Below, piece after piece: positions 10,615 to 19,117 of a stretch of DNA of 64,000 bases; the stretch's first letter is position 1, and each line of letters opens with the position of its first letter. The stretch is taken from contig NZ_QPCG01000001.1 in assembly GCF_003351025.1 (NCBI RefSeq), positions 1,495,949 through 1,559,948 on the forward strand. The letters run 5' to 3'. Source of the DNA: Mucilaginibacter endophyticus (lineage in GTDB: Bacteria > Bacteroidota > Bacteroidia > Sphingobacteriales > Sphingobacteriaceae). Made by a program: the position numbers and the translations under genes. The notes under the pieces were generated by a model. The model was not told the origin of the DNA. It saw only the letters and a list, made by a program, of their open reading frames with translations, and searched no databases.

Positions 10615-12004
10615 ACGCCCATATATTTATTATGATTTTACGTTGAGCATTTGCTCTACCTGTTTGCGCCGGGTTGATGCTAAAATTGTTTTTGAAGATG
10701 ATAAGGTTTACATGCTTAAAAACTGCCGTGAGCATGGTTTTGAAAAGGTACTGATTGCCACGGATATTGAATATTATAAAAACTGCCGCAACTATGCTAA
10801 GCGCAGTGAAATGCCGCTGAAATTCAATACTAAAACACATTATGGCTGCCCTTATGATTGCGGTCTTTGCCAGGATCATGAGCAGCATTCCTGCCTGACG
10901 GTCGTTGAAGTGACAGACAGGTGCAATTTAAGCTGCCCAACGTGTTATGCCATGTCATCACCTACCTATGGCAGGCACCGCACTTTAGCCGAAATTGAGC
11001 AGATGCTTGACGTTGTTGTGGCCAATGAAGGTCAGCCGGATGTGGTGCAGATTAGCGGGGGAGAGCCTACGGTACACCCTCAATTTTTTGAGATCCTGGA
11101 TATCGCCAAAACTAAGCCCATTAAACATTTAATGGTAAATACCAACGGTATTCGTATAGCTAAGGATGAGGCTTTTGTGAAACGGCTGGCCACCTACATG
11201 CCCGATTTTGAGATCTACTTGCAATTTGATTCGTTTAAAAAAGAAGCACTCGAACAGCTGAGAGGCGAGGATTTGCGCGAGGTAAGACAAAAGGCTATTG
11301 AAAACCTTAATAAATATAATCTCTCAACTACTTTGGTTGTCACCCTGCAAAAAGGCCTTAATACCGATGAGATAGGGCAGATTATTGAATATGCGCTGAA
11401 GCAGCCATGTGTGCGTGGTGTAACTTTGCAGCCAACACAAGAAGCCGGCCGGATAGAGAACTTCAACACCCAGACCGACAGGTACACCATGACCGAGGTA
11501 CGGAATGCCATATTGGAACAAACCAGTGTGTTCAACAAAAACGACCTGATCCCGGTACCGTGTAATCCCGATGCTTTGGTGATGGGCTATGCCCTTAAAT
11601 TGGGCGGTGAGGTGATCCCGCTAACGAGGATGATTAACCCGGATGACTTGTTGGACAATTCAAAAAATACCATAGTATACGAAAATGATGAACGCCTGAA
11701 AGGGCATCTCCTTAATATGTTCAGTACGGGTAATTCGGTAGATAAGGCTAAAGAGCACCTGCATTCGCTGTTATGCTGTTTGCCCGAAATAGATGCACCT
11801 AACCTGGGGTATGATAACCTGTTCAGGGTGATCATTATGCAATTTATTGACGCGCATAACTTTGACGTGCGGGCTATCAAAAAATCATGTGTTCATATCG
11901 TAAACAAAGATATGCAGATCATCCCATTTGAAACCATGAACATTTTTTACCGCGATGATAAGCGGGAATACCTGGAACAATTAAGAACAGAAATTTTAGT
12001 TTGA
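10607..12004 (+). CDS. Cys-rich radical SAM protein of the MJ0619 / tetraether lipid synthase-like group
   Basis: A 465-residue enzyme. The radical SAM cluster motif is C106-x3-C110-x2-C113 (RCNLSCPTCYA), followed by the GGEPT motif (ISGGEPTVHPQ). Upstream is a second CxxxCxxC, C81, C85 and C88 (CPYDCGLC), with C96 nearby. At the N-terminus C16, C19, C40 and C60 could form a rubredoxin-like or zinc site. Further cysteines sit near the C-terminus (SLLCCLPEI, KKSCVHI). This arrangement recalls MJ0619, first described as a pterin methyltransferase and later as Tes, which joins lipid tails by C-C bonds in archaea. The neighbour is an Lgt-like lipid enzyme, so a membrane-lipid substrate is plausible. 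The assignment is from memory of motifs, and the reaction here is unproven. It overlaps the gene before it (8 bp) and the one after it (TGATG). Confidence 0.75.
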   Translation: MPERPYIYYDFTLSICSTCLRRVDAKIVFEDDKVYMLKNCREHGFEKVLIATDIEYYKNCRNYAKRSEMPLKFNTKTHYGCPYDCGLCQDHEQHSCLTVVEVTDRCNLSCPTCYAMSSPTYGRHRTLAEIEQMLDVVVANEGQPDVVQISGGEPTVHPQFFEILDIAKTKPIKHLMVNTNGIRIAKDEAFVKRLATYMPDFEIYLQFDSFKKEALEQLRGEDLREVRQKAIENLNKYNLSTTLVVTLQKGLNTDEIGQIIEYALKQPCVRGVTLQPTQEAGRIENFNTQTDRYTMTEVRNAILEQTSVFNKNDLIPVPCNPDALVMGYALKLGGEVIPLTRMINPDDLLDNSKNTIVYENDERLKGHLLNMFSTGNSVDKAKEHLHSLLCCLPEIDAPNLGYDNLFRVIIMQFIDAHNFDVRAIKKSCVHIVNKDMQIIPFETMNIFYRDDKREYLEQLRTEILV

Positions 12005-12318
12005 TGGAAGCTGACAACAATAACGTAACATCGCAAGGCGGTAATAACGCCCCTGGCAATAATGAGGGAAAGAAGCCATCAGCAATGAAAATAGTGGGAT
12101 ATAACCTGCTCGTATTTGCTGCTTACACCGTTATTTGTGCGGTTACAAGTAAAGATGGCGGGTTTATTTTTGATATGTTTTTTATAGGCATTCAGTTTTT
12201 TGCCTGTGTCATATTTGCCATCATGAAAAGAAGCTGGGTGTGGCTATTAAGCGCGCTAATGGTTTTAATTATTGGCTTCTCGACATGCGTAGGCTTGATA
12301 AACGTAAGCGGGCTTTAA
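12004..12318 (+). CDS. Small three-helix membrane protein
   Basis: A 104-residue protein. The ATG at 12004 overlaps the TGA of the radical SAM gene (TGATG), so it is chosen over the TTG one codon earlier. The first ~28 residues are hydrophilic and rich in N, G and K. Three hydrophobic segments follow (about 30-47, 52-70, 76-100). I do not recognise a family. Tight coupling to the Lgt-like and radical SAM genes suggests a role with them. Its TAA shares bases with the stop of the convergent Ppx/GppA gene. Confidence 0.65.
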   Translation: MEADNNNVTSQGGNNAPGNNEGKKPSAMKIVGYNLLVFAAYTVICAVTSKDGGFIFDMFFIGIQFFACVIFAIMKRSWVWLLSALMVLIIGFSTCVGLINVSGL

Positions 12319-13250
12319 TTGGCTGCCGTCAACATCTCCGCTAAAACGCCTTCTTTTAATGAGTTAGTACATAAGCTTACCCTATGGATATCCAGGGCAT
12401 GCATAACAAAGCGTGTAACCAATGATGCCGCTACAATCATATCAACCCGGACCGGGATAATGCCGGGATTGCCTGCCCGTTCTTTATGACTTGAAAGAAT
12501 GAGTTTGTTGGTTATGGTCAACAATTCATCTTTCTCAAAATCATAATGCTTGATACTTTTCAGGTCAAACAATTTTGCATTTTCGGTTTCAATCAACCCG
12601 GCGAAAGTTTCAAACGAGCCCGATGAGCCAACAAGAGTACCGATTTCGATGCCGGATGTGGCGATGAATAAATCACTGAGTTTATCCTGCAGGTATAAAT
12701 TCAAGGCTTCGATAGAAGCCGGAGGGATGGGATCGGTATGATGAAATTGGTCCATCAATCGGGCGGCGCCTACTTCAAAACTTTGTTTCCACAAAATTTT
12801 ATCGGTATTACCTAATATGAACTCCACACTGCCGCCGCCGATATCCATGATCAGTGAGTTTTTTGATGATAAGCATCCGCTTAGTTTTACCCCATTGTAA
12901 ATGAAACCGGCTTCCTGCTCACCGTCAATAATTTCTATGGCAATGCCTGTTTTTGATTCTACCTCTTTAATGAAATCTTTTCCGTTGGAGGCACTCCGCA
13001 AGGCCGAAGTAGCTATAGCCCTGACGCCGGCAACATGATTGGCTTCAATGAGTTCATGAAAACGCTGCATGGTATTTACACCACGCTGAAAAGCCTCAGG
13101 TACTATATGCCCCTTGTTAATGCCACCTTCGCCAATTTTTACGGCTTCGGTAATGTGTACAATTTCACGATAGTTATTTATATCTCCTTCGGCAATCAAC
13201 AAATGGAAGGTATTTGTACCCAGATCCATTACAGCAACGCGTTTAGTCAT
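12315..13250 (-). CDS. Ppx/GppA family phosphatase
   Basis: A 311-residue protein of the exopolyphosphatase / guanosine pentaphosphate phosphatase family (actin-like ATPase fold). The first phosphate-binding loop is VMDLGTNTFHLLIAEG at residues 7-21. The second is LIMDIGGGSVEFILG near 135-150. The conserved ATSALRSASNG lies near 83. At ~310 residues it is the short, two-domain form common in Bacteroidota, lacking the C-terminal HD region of enterobacterial Ppx. It hydrolyses inorganic polyphosphate or pppGpp; sequence alone does not decide which. It converges on the operon before it, with overlapping stop codons. Confidence 0.85.
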   Translation of the reverse strand: MTKRVAVMDLGTNTFHLLIAEGDINNYREIVHITEAVKIGEGGINKGHIVPEAFQRGVNTMQRFHELIEANHVAGVRAIATSALRSASNGKDFIKEVESKTGIAIEIIDGEQEAGFIYNGVKLSGCLSSKNSLIMDIGGGSVEFILGNTDKILWKQSFEVGAARLMDQFHHTDPIPPASIEALNLYLQDKLSDLFIATSGIEIGTLVGSSGSFETFAGLIETENAKLFDLKSIKHYDFEKDELLTITNKLILSSHKERAGNPGIIPVRVDMIVAASLVTRFVMHALDIHRVSLCTNSLKEGVLAEMLTAAN

Positions 13251-13265
13251 GCAGCTAAAATAAAT

Positions 13266-13299
13266 AATCCCCGAAATTGTTTAATTATTCCCGGGGATT
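13266..13299 (-). terminator. Hairpin between the ABC exporter operon and ppx
   Basis: AATCCCCG (13266-13273) pairs with CGGGGATT (13292-13299), with an 18-base loop and T-rich sequence on the minus-strand side. It would end the ABC transcript but lies only 15 bases before the ppx start, so it could also act as a leader structure for ppx. Confidence 0.45.
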
Positions 13300-13304
13300 T
13301 TATT

Positions 13305-13341
13305 CTGTAAATCCGAAATCGAACATCCGATATTCGAAATC
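13305..13341. repeat. Half-element of the 'ATCCGAAAT' compound palindrome family
   Basis: This stretch is built from degenerate copies of ATCCGAAAT/ATTCGAAAT. The same words make up both arms of the palindrome between grpE and dnaJ (19003-19115). Confidence 0.5.
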
Positions 13342-13344
13342 AAA

Positions 13345-14598
13345 TTATTCTTTATAAAAAAACCATTTAACCAGTTCTTTATAACTTGCTTTTTTGCCGT
13401 ACATCAACACGCCCACACGATAAATTCTTGCGGCGACATAGGTGGTAAACAAAAAGCCTATCACCATCATACACATCGATACGGCTACCTGCCAGTCTGG
13501 TGGACCAAACGGAATGCGCACCATCATGGCTACCGGGGCTGTAAAAGGTATCATAGATAACCATACAGCCAGCGGGCTATCGGGTGCCCTAAACAGTACC
13601 GATACCGATAATATATAAGTAAACAACAGTGGCATAGTAATAGGAAACATAAATTGTTGAGTTTCTGTCTCGCTGTCTACTGCCGAGCCCACGGCCGCAA
13701 ATAAGGCGGCATAGAATAGATATCCACTTAAAAAGTAAAATATAAAGCAGCCCATAATATAGCCAAACGGAATGGTTTGCAATACGGCGAGCGCGTTGGT
13801 CATGGGGCTGGACGGCGAGCTAAAAGCATGACCGGCTATTTTAGTGGATATAACAGATAGAATTATCCAGGCGCTAAATTGCGTTAAGCCAACTAAACCA
13901 ACACCAATGATTTTGCCAAGCATTAATTGAAATGGCTTTACTGATGATATTACCACTTCTATGATACGGTTGGTTTTTTCTTCAATTACCCCGCGCATTA
14001 CCTGCCCGCCATATATAAATAACGATAGGTAGATGAGGATGGCGCAGGCTATACCAATTAAAATGTTAGGGCCGATATTGGCATTTTTATCGCCTTTGTC
14101 TGAAATTTCAATAGCATTCACTGATATATTAGTCCGCTTTATGCTACTTAAAAGAGCTGTATCAATATGATGACTGATCAGGTTGTTTGAAAAAGCGATA
14201 TCGCTCATCTGCTTTTCAATTTCTTCGGATAGAGGAATAGACGCTTTCTTTTTTGAAAAGATCTGCACCGAATCCTTTTGCATATAATTTGCGGGTATAT
14301 ACAAAATAGAAATCCCCTCGCTATCCTTCAGTAATAGCTTCGATGATTTTAAATCGGTTAAGGCATAGGTAAACTTCACGTTAGTTACATCGTGGAACTT
14401 ATTGGCGAAACTGCCGCTTTTATCAATTACGTTAACCGTTTGTAGCGAAGAGAGTTTATCACTGTTTTCGGCAACCATCTTTATTACCGCGCCCATTACA
14501 AATATCAATGCCGGGACTACAAACAGCATAATGATAAATGATTTTTTGCGTACCCGGGTCAGGTATTCACGCTGTATAATGAGTAATACTTTATTCAT
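13345..14598 (-). CDS. ABC transporter permease (NatB/ABC-2 type)
   Basis: A 417-residue inner-membrane protein. One helix lies at residues ~20-40. A periplasmic domain of ~140 residues follows, and then five or six helices between about 180 and 400. This is the ABC2_membrane_3/NatB layout. The opening (MNKVLLIIQREYLTRVRKKSF) is characteristic of the family. It overlaps the ATPase gene upstream by 8 bases, so the pair is translated together as an exporter. The closest characterised relatives export Na+ or remove membrane-active compounds; the substrate here is unknown. Confidence 0.85.
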   Translation of the reverse strand: MNKVLLIIQREYLTRVRKKSFIIMLFVVPALIFVMGAVIKMVAENSDKLSSLQTVNVIDKSGSFANKFHDVTNVKFTYALTDLKSSKLLLKDSEGISILYIPANYMQKDSVQIFSKKKASIPLSEEIEKQMSDIAFSNNLISHHIDTALLSSIKRTNISVNAIEISDKGDKNANIGPNILIGIACAILIYLSLFIYGGQVMRGVIEEKTNRIIEVVISSVKPFQLMLGKIIGVGLVGLTQFSAWIILSVISTKIAGHAFSSPSSPMTNALAVLQTIPFGYIMGCFIFYFLSGYLFYAALFAAVGSAVDSETETQQFMFPITMPLLFTYILSVSVLFRAPDSPLAVWLSMIPFTAPVAMMVRIPFGPPDWQVAVSMCMMVIGFLFTTYVAARIYRVGVLMYGKKASYKELVKWFFYKE

Positions 14599-15511
14599 GG
14601 CCGGCCGAGTTTAGGTTAACTTTTTCTATAAATATTTCATGCATGCTGGGTATTACCTCCTGCAGCATATTTACCCTTGCTTTAGGGATCAGGTACTGCA
14701 AAACATCGTTTGATGTGTTTTGCCCCGTAAGTTTTATTTTGATGGTATGGCTTTCGTCTTCACTATGAGTTTCCTCAAGCAGCTCAAAAGGCTGGTTGCC
14801 ATCAAATGCTATCCGCGAGCCTTCATATTCAACAAAATAAGTTTCGTTACGGTACGAGTTTCGGATATGTTTAACCTTGCCATCCAAAATCTTGTGCGAT
14901 TTATTGATAAGCGCTATGGCATCACAAAGCTCTTCTACCGATTCCATACGGTGGGTAGAGAACAGGATGGTTGCGCCTTTTTTGTTGAGCTCCAGAATCT
15001 CATCTTTAATGAGTTCGGCATTTACGGGGTCGAAGCCGCTGAATGGCTCATCTAAAATGATCAGGTCGGGCTCATGTAACACCGTGGCTACAAACTGGGC
15101 TTTTTGCTGCATCCCTTTTGATAGCTCTTCGATCTTTTTTTTCCACCAGGTTTCCATTTCCAGTTTTTCGAACCAGAATTTTAGGCGCTTTTGGGCTTCG
15201 GCGCGGCTTAGGCCTTTTAAACGGGCCAGGTAGATCATCTGCTCGCCTATCTCCATTTTTTTGTAAAGACCGCGTTCTTCCGGCAGGTAACCAATGCGCT
15301 CAATATGCGATTGATTGAGCTTTTCGCCGTTAAAATAAACTTCGCCCGAATCAGGAGCGGTGATTTGGTTAACAATACGAATAAGTGAAGTTTTACCGGC
15401 GCCATTAGGCCCCAGCAGACCAAAGATCTGCCCGCTCTCAACTTCCAAACTTACATCGCTTAAAGCCCGGTGACCGGCGTATTGTTTAACAATATTGCGG
15501 ATGCTTAGCAT
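14591..15511 (-). CDS. ABC transporter ATP-binding protein (NatA-like)
   Basis: A 306-residue ATPase. It has Walker A GPNGAGKTS (residues ~34-42), signature LSKGMQQK (~129), Walker B LIILDEPFSGFDP (~150) and a switch histidine in FSTHRMES. The C-terminal ~90 residues form a DUF4162-type extension common in NatA/drug-export ATPases. It is the first gene of a two-gene operon with the permease, overlapping it by 8 bases. Confidence 0.9.
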   Translation of the reverse strand: MLSIRNIVKQYAGHRALSDVSLEVESGQIFGLLGPNGAGKTSLIRIVNQITAPDSGEVYFNGEKLNQSHIERIGYLPEERGLYKKMEIGEQMIYLARLKGLSRAEAQKRLKFWFEKLEMETWWKKKIEELSKGMQQKAQFVATVLHEPDLIILDEPFSGFDPVNAELIKDEILELNKKGATILFSTHRMESVEELCDAIALINKSHKILDGKVKHIRNSYRNETYFVEYEGSRIAFDGNQPFELLEETHSEDESHTIKIKLTGQNTSNDVLQYLIPKARVNMLQEVIPSMHEIFIEKVNLNSAGHE

Positions 15512-15564
15512 TTGTTAAGGTTTATGTATCTGTTTTGCTTTTAGATGAAGTTAAGCAAAAAAAG

Positions 15565-16225
15565 TTACAGGTTGGGTTTGTTGTATGGTGGCCAGTCGGG
15601 TTTATCCATTTCGTAAAACGGTTTTTGCCATTGCTGTTTGTTAATAACATTTAAAGCGGTTACCGCTATGTAAATGTCTGTAATAGGTACAATCAAATAT
15701 ACAAGCCCGATATAACGGATGTAAAATAATATAGCTGGAAACCCCAAAAAGAGGCAGCAGTATAGGTACCAATAAATAAGACATCATGATAAACAATTCG
15801 CTCAATGCAAATAGCTGCAAAGGAAGCCTAAACTCAGTGGGGCGTAGCAAAAAGGTCATGATAACAAGGCTTATGATCACCAATAGGCTTATTGTTCCAT
15901 TAACCTGGTAAAACAACATTAATGATTGCGGATTGACGTGAAAAACACCGATGGCTGTATTAAATAAACCAGTTACGGCACTGTAAATCGTATAAGCGAT
16001 GAACGCGTTAACTATAAAAGATTTTTCGTTGGTGTATTTTAAAATGCCTATAACAAAAATCATTAGCCATGCAAAACAAAGGACAGGGATAAACGAAAAC
16101 AAAGGCCGGATGCTATCAGGAACGTTAAAGGCAATGATTTGCATAGCATATATTAGTAGCAATACCAGTATGCTTATAACGGATGCGCCAATGGTAAGGT
16201 ATGCAGTATCACGTGTTGGTTTCAT
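15565..16225 (-). pseudogene. Polytopic membrane protein split by a +1 frameshift
   Basis: The frame from ATG 16225 encodes six or so hydrophobic segments and then, after PILLPLFG, switches into improbable sequence (YIILHPLYRACIFDCTYYRH) ending at 15641. The alternative frame from about 15747 continues with a natural-looking helix (FPAILFYIRYIGLVYLIVPI) and a hydrophilic tail (PFYEMDKPDWPPYNKPNL) ending at 15565. Removing one base from the T5G4 run at 15742-15750 joins them into a ~219-residue protein. So this is a one-base expansion: a real mutation, a sequencing error or, less likely, a programmed shift. The family is not recognised. Confidence 0.65.
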
Positions 16226-16300
16226 GAGCAGGGTAGGTTTAAATTATGCGTATAAATATACCCAAACCCCAATTATGGTTTAGGTTGTTTATTGAAGTAA

Positions 16301-16340
16301 AAAAATGGCGTATTTGTTTTTATTCAAATACGCCATTTTT
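16301..16340 (-). terminator. Strong terminator after the sialidase-like gene
   Basis: A perfect 16-bp stem: AAAAATGGCGTATTTG at 16301-16316 pairs with 16325-16340. The loop has eight bases and the stem ends in A/T runs on both sides, so it can act in either direction. It lies 24 bases past the minus-strand stop at 16364. Confidence 0.85.
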
Positions 16341-16363
16341 AATATCTCTAATTTGCAGCCTAT

Positions 16364-17512
16364 CTATTTTAGTTGCTTTAGATCAAACTTCAGTGTTTCA
16401 ATGGATTCCTTTTGCCGGGAGATGATTACATACATATAACCATTGTAAACTATGGTATGCGGATAGCCGTATTGTCCACCTTTCCACAATCCTTCTTTTT
16501 TTAAATGATAAAGCTCGTTAGCGATGATATAGTTTTTGTCGAATAATTTACCATCTTTTGAAAGCGATAATACCAACGGGTTCCTATCGTAATGATGTAA
16601 TGTGTCCGGAATTCCTACATAATAAAACCTCTTATCCTGTAATCGGCCGAAATGAAACTTGCTGTCGTTATCAGAAAATGGCGCCTCTGCGGGGTGCGAC
16701 CAGCTTTTGCCATTGTCTTTACTTTCGGTAAGCCATAAATGCCCTTTCCAGCCTTTACCGGTAACTCTTAAAAGCATGTGCAAAACGTTATCGTCCGTTT
16801 GGAAAAATGATCCTTCGCAAAGTGGTGGCAAGCCGGATTTTGCAGCGGGTGCATAAAACATGGCCGGATTATCCTGCTTATAAAGTGAATCGGGATAAAA
16901 ACTGCTGAGTTTCCAGCCCGAAAGGCCACGAGGATCATCGGTAAAAGGGAAAGTGAAATTATCGCTGATGATCAATCTCCCGCTGTTTGTGATCTCCGGG
17001 CCGTGATTGGGCACAACTGGCAAGTGCATGTCAAGCGGTTCGCTCCAATGTTCGCCATCTGTGCTGGTTTTAGCCCACAGGTGGGTATTTTGCCGATGTT
17101 TATCATAGTCCCCGTAATAGGCTACTAAAGTTCCCTTGTATTGATAGAGCCCGGCGGCGGTAAGTACTGTAAGTGTATCATTGATCTTGCCGGGAGAAGC
17201 CAATACCCTCATTGGCGACCAGTGTTTAAAATCTGTTGAAGTGGCATAAACCACTCTTTGCCCCGGCGAATCCTCATCAATCATCCCGTTACTCCATATG
17301 GCCACGAAGCGGTCTTTAAAATGGATAATAGATGCATGGTGGTTGTACAGCCATTCCTTATCAGGCGAATAGATCATAGCTCGGTCGATGTTTAGCTTGG
17401 TTACGCCTGCTTCGGTTTGGTAGTTGTTGCTGACGGATGGGGTTTGGGCACGAGTATTAAGAACGGATAAAAAGAGACAGGTAAAGAAGAGTAATTTGAA
17501 TTTCACGGGCAT
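16364..17512 (-). CDS. Secreted sialidase-fold (Asp-box beta-propeller) glycoside hydrolase-like protein
   Basis: A 382-residue protein with a signal peptide (cleavage near TRAQ, residue ~23). It contains Asp-box motifs of the S-x-D-x-G-x-x-W type: KTSTDGEHWSEP near 146 and ESKDNGKSWSHP near 268, plus the degenerate ATSTDFKHWSPM near 92. These mark the turns of a sialidase/neuraminidase-type beta-propeller. An HHASIIHF motif near the N-terminus may be at the active centre. I cannot see the arginine triad that would prove true sialidase activity, so the substrate is open. It stands alone and carries a strong terminator. Confidence 0.65.
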   Translation of the reverse strand: MPVKFKLLFFTCLFLSVLNTRAQTPSVSNNYQTEAGVTKLNIDRAMIYSPDKEWLYNHHASIIHFKDRFVAIWSNGMIDEDSPGQRVVYATSTDFKHWSPMRVLASPGKINDTLTVLTAAGLYQYKGTLVAYYGDYDKHRQNTHLWAKTSTDGEHWSEPLDMHLPVVPNHGPEITNSGRLIISDNFTFPFTDDPRGLSGWKLSSFYPDSLYKQDNPAMFYAPAAKSGLPPLCEGSFFQTDDNVLHMLLRVTGKGWKGHLWLTESKDNGKSWSHPAEAPFSDNDSKFHFGRLQDKRFYYVGIPDTLHHYDRNPLVLSLSKDGKLFDKNYIIANELYHLKKEGLWKGGQYGYPHTIVYNGYMYVIISRQKESIETLKFDLKQLK

Positions 17513-17565
17513 AATTCTAATTAACGCAAATTATCCGGTTAGTAAAAATTGATTTATTGGTTCAA

Positions 17566-17751
17566 TTGTTTTTGCAAAGTTTTAGCGCAGGTTCAAGTGT
17601 CGTTTTACGCGGATTCAAGCGTCCTTCGCTTGAACCGAATTTTAAAGTAAGCGTCCACGCTTACTTTAGAAGAACCTCTGTCGGTTATCGTGAGCGTGGA
17701 CGCTCAAATGAATAACAGTTCAAGCGCAGACGCTTGAACTTGCAAAAACAA
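17566..17751. repeat. ~186-bp MITE-like element with four internal hairpins
   Basis: The element is bounded by perfect 12-bp inverted repeats: TTGTTTTTGCAA at 17566-17577 and TTGCAAAAACAA at 17740-17751. Inside are four hairpins sharing the core AAGCG/CGCTT: 17614-17634 (8-bp stem), 17643-17668 (11 bp, loop TCCA), 17691-17706 (6 bp, loop TGGA) and 17718-17739 (9 bp, loop CAGA). There is no room for a protein gene. It looks like a non-autonomous mobile or REP-type element lying between the sialidase-like gene and the dnaJ terminator. Confidence 0.6.
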
Positions 17752-17754
17752 AAA

Positions 17755-17780
17755 CGCCCGAAGTAATAATACTCCGGGCG
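17755..17780 (-). terminator. grpE-dnaJ terminator
   Basis: CGCCCGAAGTA and TACTCCGGGCG form an 11-bp stem with one mismatch and a four-base loop. On the minus strand it is followed by TTTTTGTTTTTG. It lies 48 bases past the dnaJ stop. Confidence 0.8.
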
Positions 17781-17789
17781 TTGCATATA

Positions 17790-17820
17790 CCTTTCAGCTT
17801 TCGCCTTTATCCTTTCACCT
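17790..17820. repeat. Half-element of the 'AAAGG' compound palindrome family
   Basis: A pyrimidine-rich stretch (CTTTCAGCTTTCGCC, then TTTATCCTTTCACC). It closely matches the right arm of the palindrome at 20811-20899, but the opposing arm is absent. Confidence 0.5.
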
Positions 17821-17827
17821 CAGGCGG

Positions 17828-18991
17828 TTATTCAAAATACTCTTTCATCCGTTCAAAGAAACTTTTTTCGTTTTTGCCCGGATTAGGTTTGAAGTTAGGT
17901 GAACTTTGCAATTTCTCCAGGATCTCGCGCTCTTCGCGGCTCAGTGCTTTTGGTGTCCAGATATTGATGTGCACCAATTGGTCGCCACGATGGTATGAGT
18001 TTACTTCTGGTAAACCTTTGCCTTTCAGGCGCAGAATTTTGCCACCTTGTGTTCCCGGATCAATCTTTATTTTGGCCTTACCATCAATGGTTGGCACTTC
18101 AACAGATGTACCTAAAGTAGCATCAACAAAGTTTACATGTAGATCATAGATCACGTTGTTGCCATCGCGTTTCAAGGTTTCATGAGGCACTTCCTCAATC
18201 AGGATGATCAGATCACCCGGAACACCACCACGAGGGGCAGCGTTACCTTTGCCGCTCATGCTCAGTTGCATACCTTCGCTAACACCTGCAGGCACCTGGA
18301 TGGTGATCAGTTCTTCGCCGCGAACAACGCCATCACCATGACAAACATTACATTTTGACAGGATGGTTGAACCTTCGCCGTTACAGGTTGGGCAGGTGCT
18401 GGTAGTTTGCATCTGACCTAAAATAGTATTGGTTACCCTGCGCACAGCGCCTGAACCACCGCAAGTTTTACAGGTTTGGAATGATGATTTATCTTTTGCA
18501 CCCGAGCCATCGCAGGTTTTACAGATGATCTGTTTATTAACCTTGATCTTCTTTTCGGCGCCGTTGGCAATTTCTTCAAGTGTTAAACGTACTTTAATAC
18601 GCAAGTTGCTGCCACGGGCTACGCGCCTGCCACCGCCACCACTTTGACGGCCACCGCCAAAGAACCCTTCAAACGGACTGCCGCCGCCAAAAATATCGCC
18701 AAACTGGCTGAATATGTCATCCATATTCATGCCGCCACCACCGTAACCACCGCCATTGGCCGATGACGCGTTGGCAGCATGACCAAACTGATCATAACGC
18801 TGACGTTTTTCAGGAGTACTTAGTACTTCGTAAGCTTCAGCAGCTTCCTTAAACTTTTCTTCCGCTTCTTTATCACCCTGGTTTTTATCAGGGTGATATT
18901 TAATAGCCATTTTACGATATGCTTTTTTTATGTCATCAGCACTTGCACCTTTTGCAACTCCAAGCACATCGTAATAATCTCTCTTAGCCAT
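17828..18991 (-). CDS. dnaJ: Chaperone DnaJ (Hsp40)
   Basis: A 387-residue type I Hsp40. The J domain (residues 1-70) contains the HPD motif in [11 protein letters not shown] Gly/Phe-rich linker runs to about 125. The zinc domain (about 155-225) has four CxxCxGxG repeats: [24 protein letters not shown] and CNVCHGDG. The substrate-binding C-terminal domains follow. It delivers unfolded proteins to DnaK and stimulates its ATPase. It lies 126 bases past grpE with a compound palindrome in the gap. dnaK is not in the window. Confidence 0.97.
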   Translation of the reverse strand: MAKRDYYDVLGVAKGASADDIKKAYRKMAIKYHPDKNQGDKEAEEKFKEAAEAYEVLSTPEKRQRYDQFGHAANASSANGGGYGGGGMNMDDIFSQFGDIFGGGSPFEGFFGGGRQSGGGGRRVARGSNLRIKVRLTLEEIANGAEKKIKVNKQIICKTCDGSGAKDKSSFQTCKTCGGSGAVRRVTNTILGQMQTTSTCPTCNGEGSTILSKCNVCHGDGVVRGEELITIQVPAGVSEGMQLSMSGKGNAAPRGGVPGDLIILIEEVPHETLKRDGNNVIYDLHVNFVDATLGTSVEVPTIDGKAKIKIDPGTQGGKILRLKGKGLPEVNSYHRGDQLVHINIWTPKALSREEREILEKLQSSPNFKPNPGKNEKSFFERMKEYFE

Positions 18992-19002
18992 AATTTTAAA
19001 AA

Positions 19003-19115
19003 TTTCGGATTCCGAAATTCAGATTTCGGATTTATTATAATTTAATATTGTGTAAGATCAGGATAGACTATCACATTCGGACAAATCCGAAATTGAAAGT
19101 CCCAAATCCGAAATC
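19003..19115. repeat. Compound palindrome between grpE and dnaJ
   Basis: The left arm (19003-19034) and right arm (19073-19115) are imperfect inverted copies. Both are built from the word ATTTCGGAT/ATCCGAAAT repeated two or three times with small changes. It could fold in the mRNA and set the grpE:dnaJ ratio. The same words recur at 13305-13341. Confidence 0.55.
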
Positions 19116-19117
19116 AG

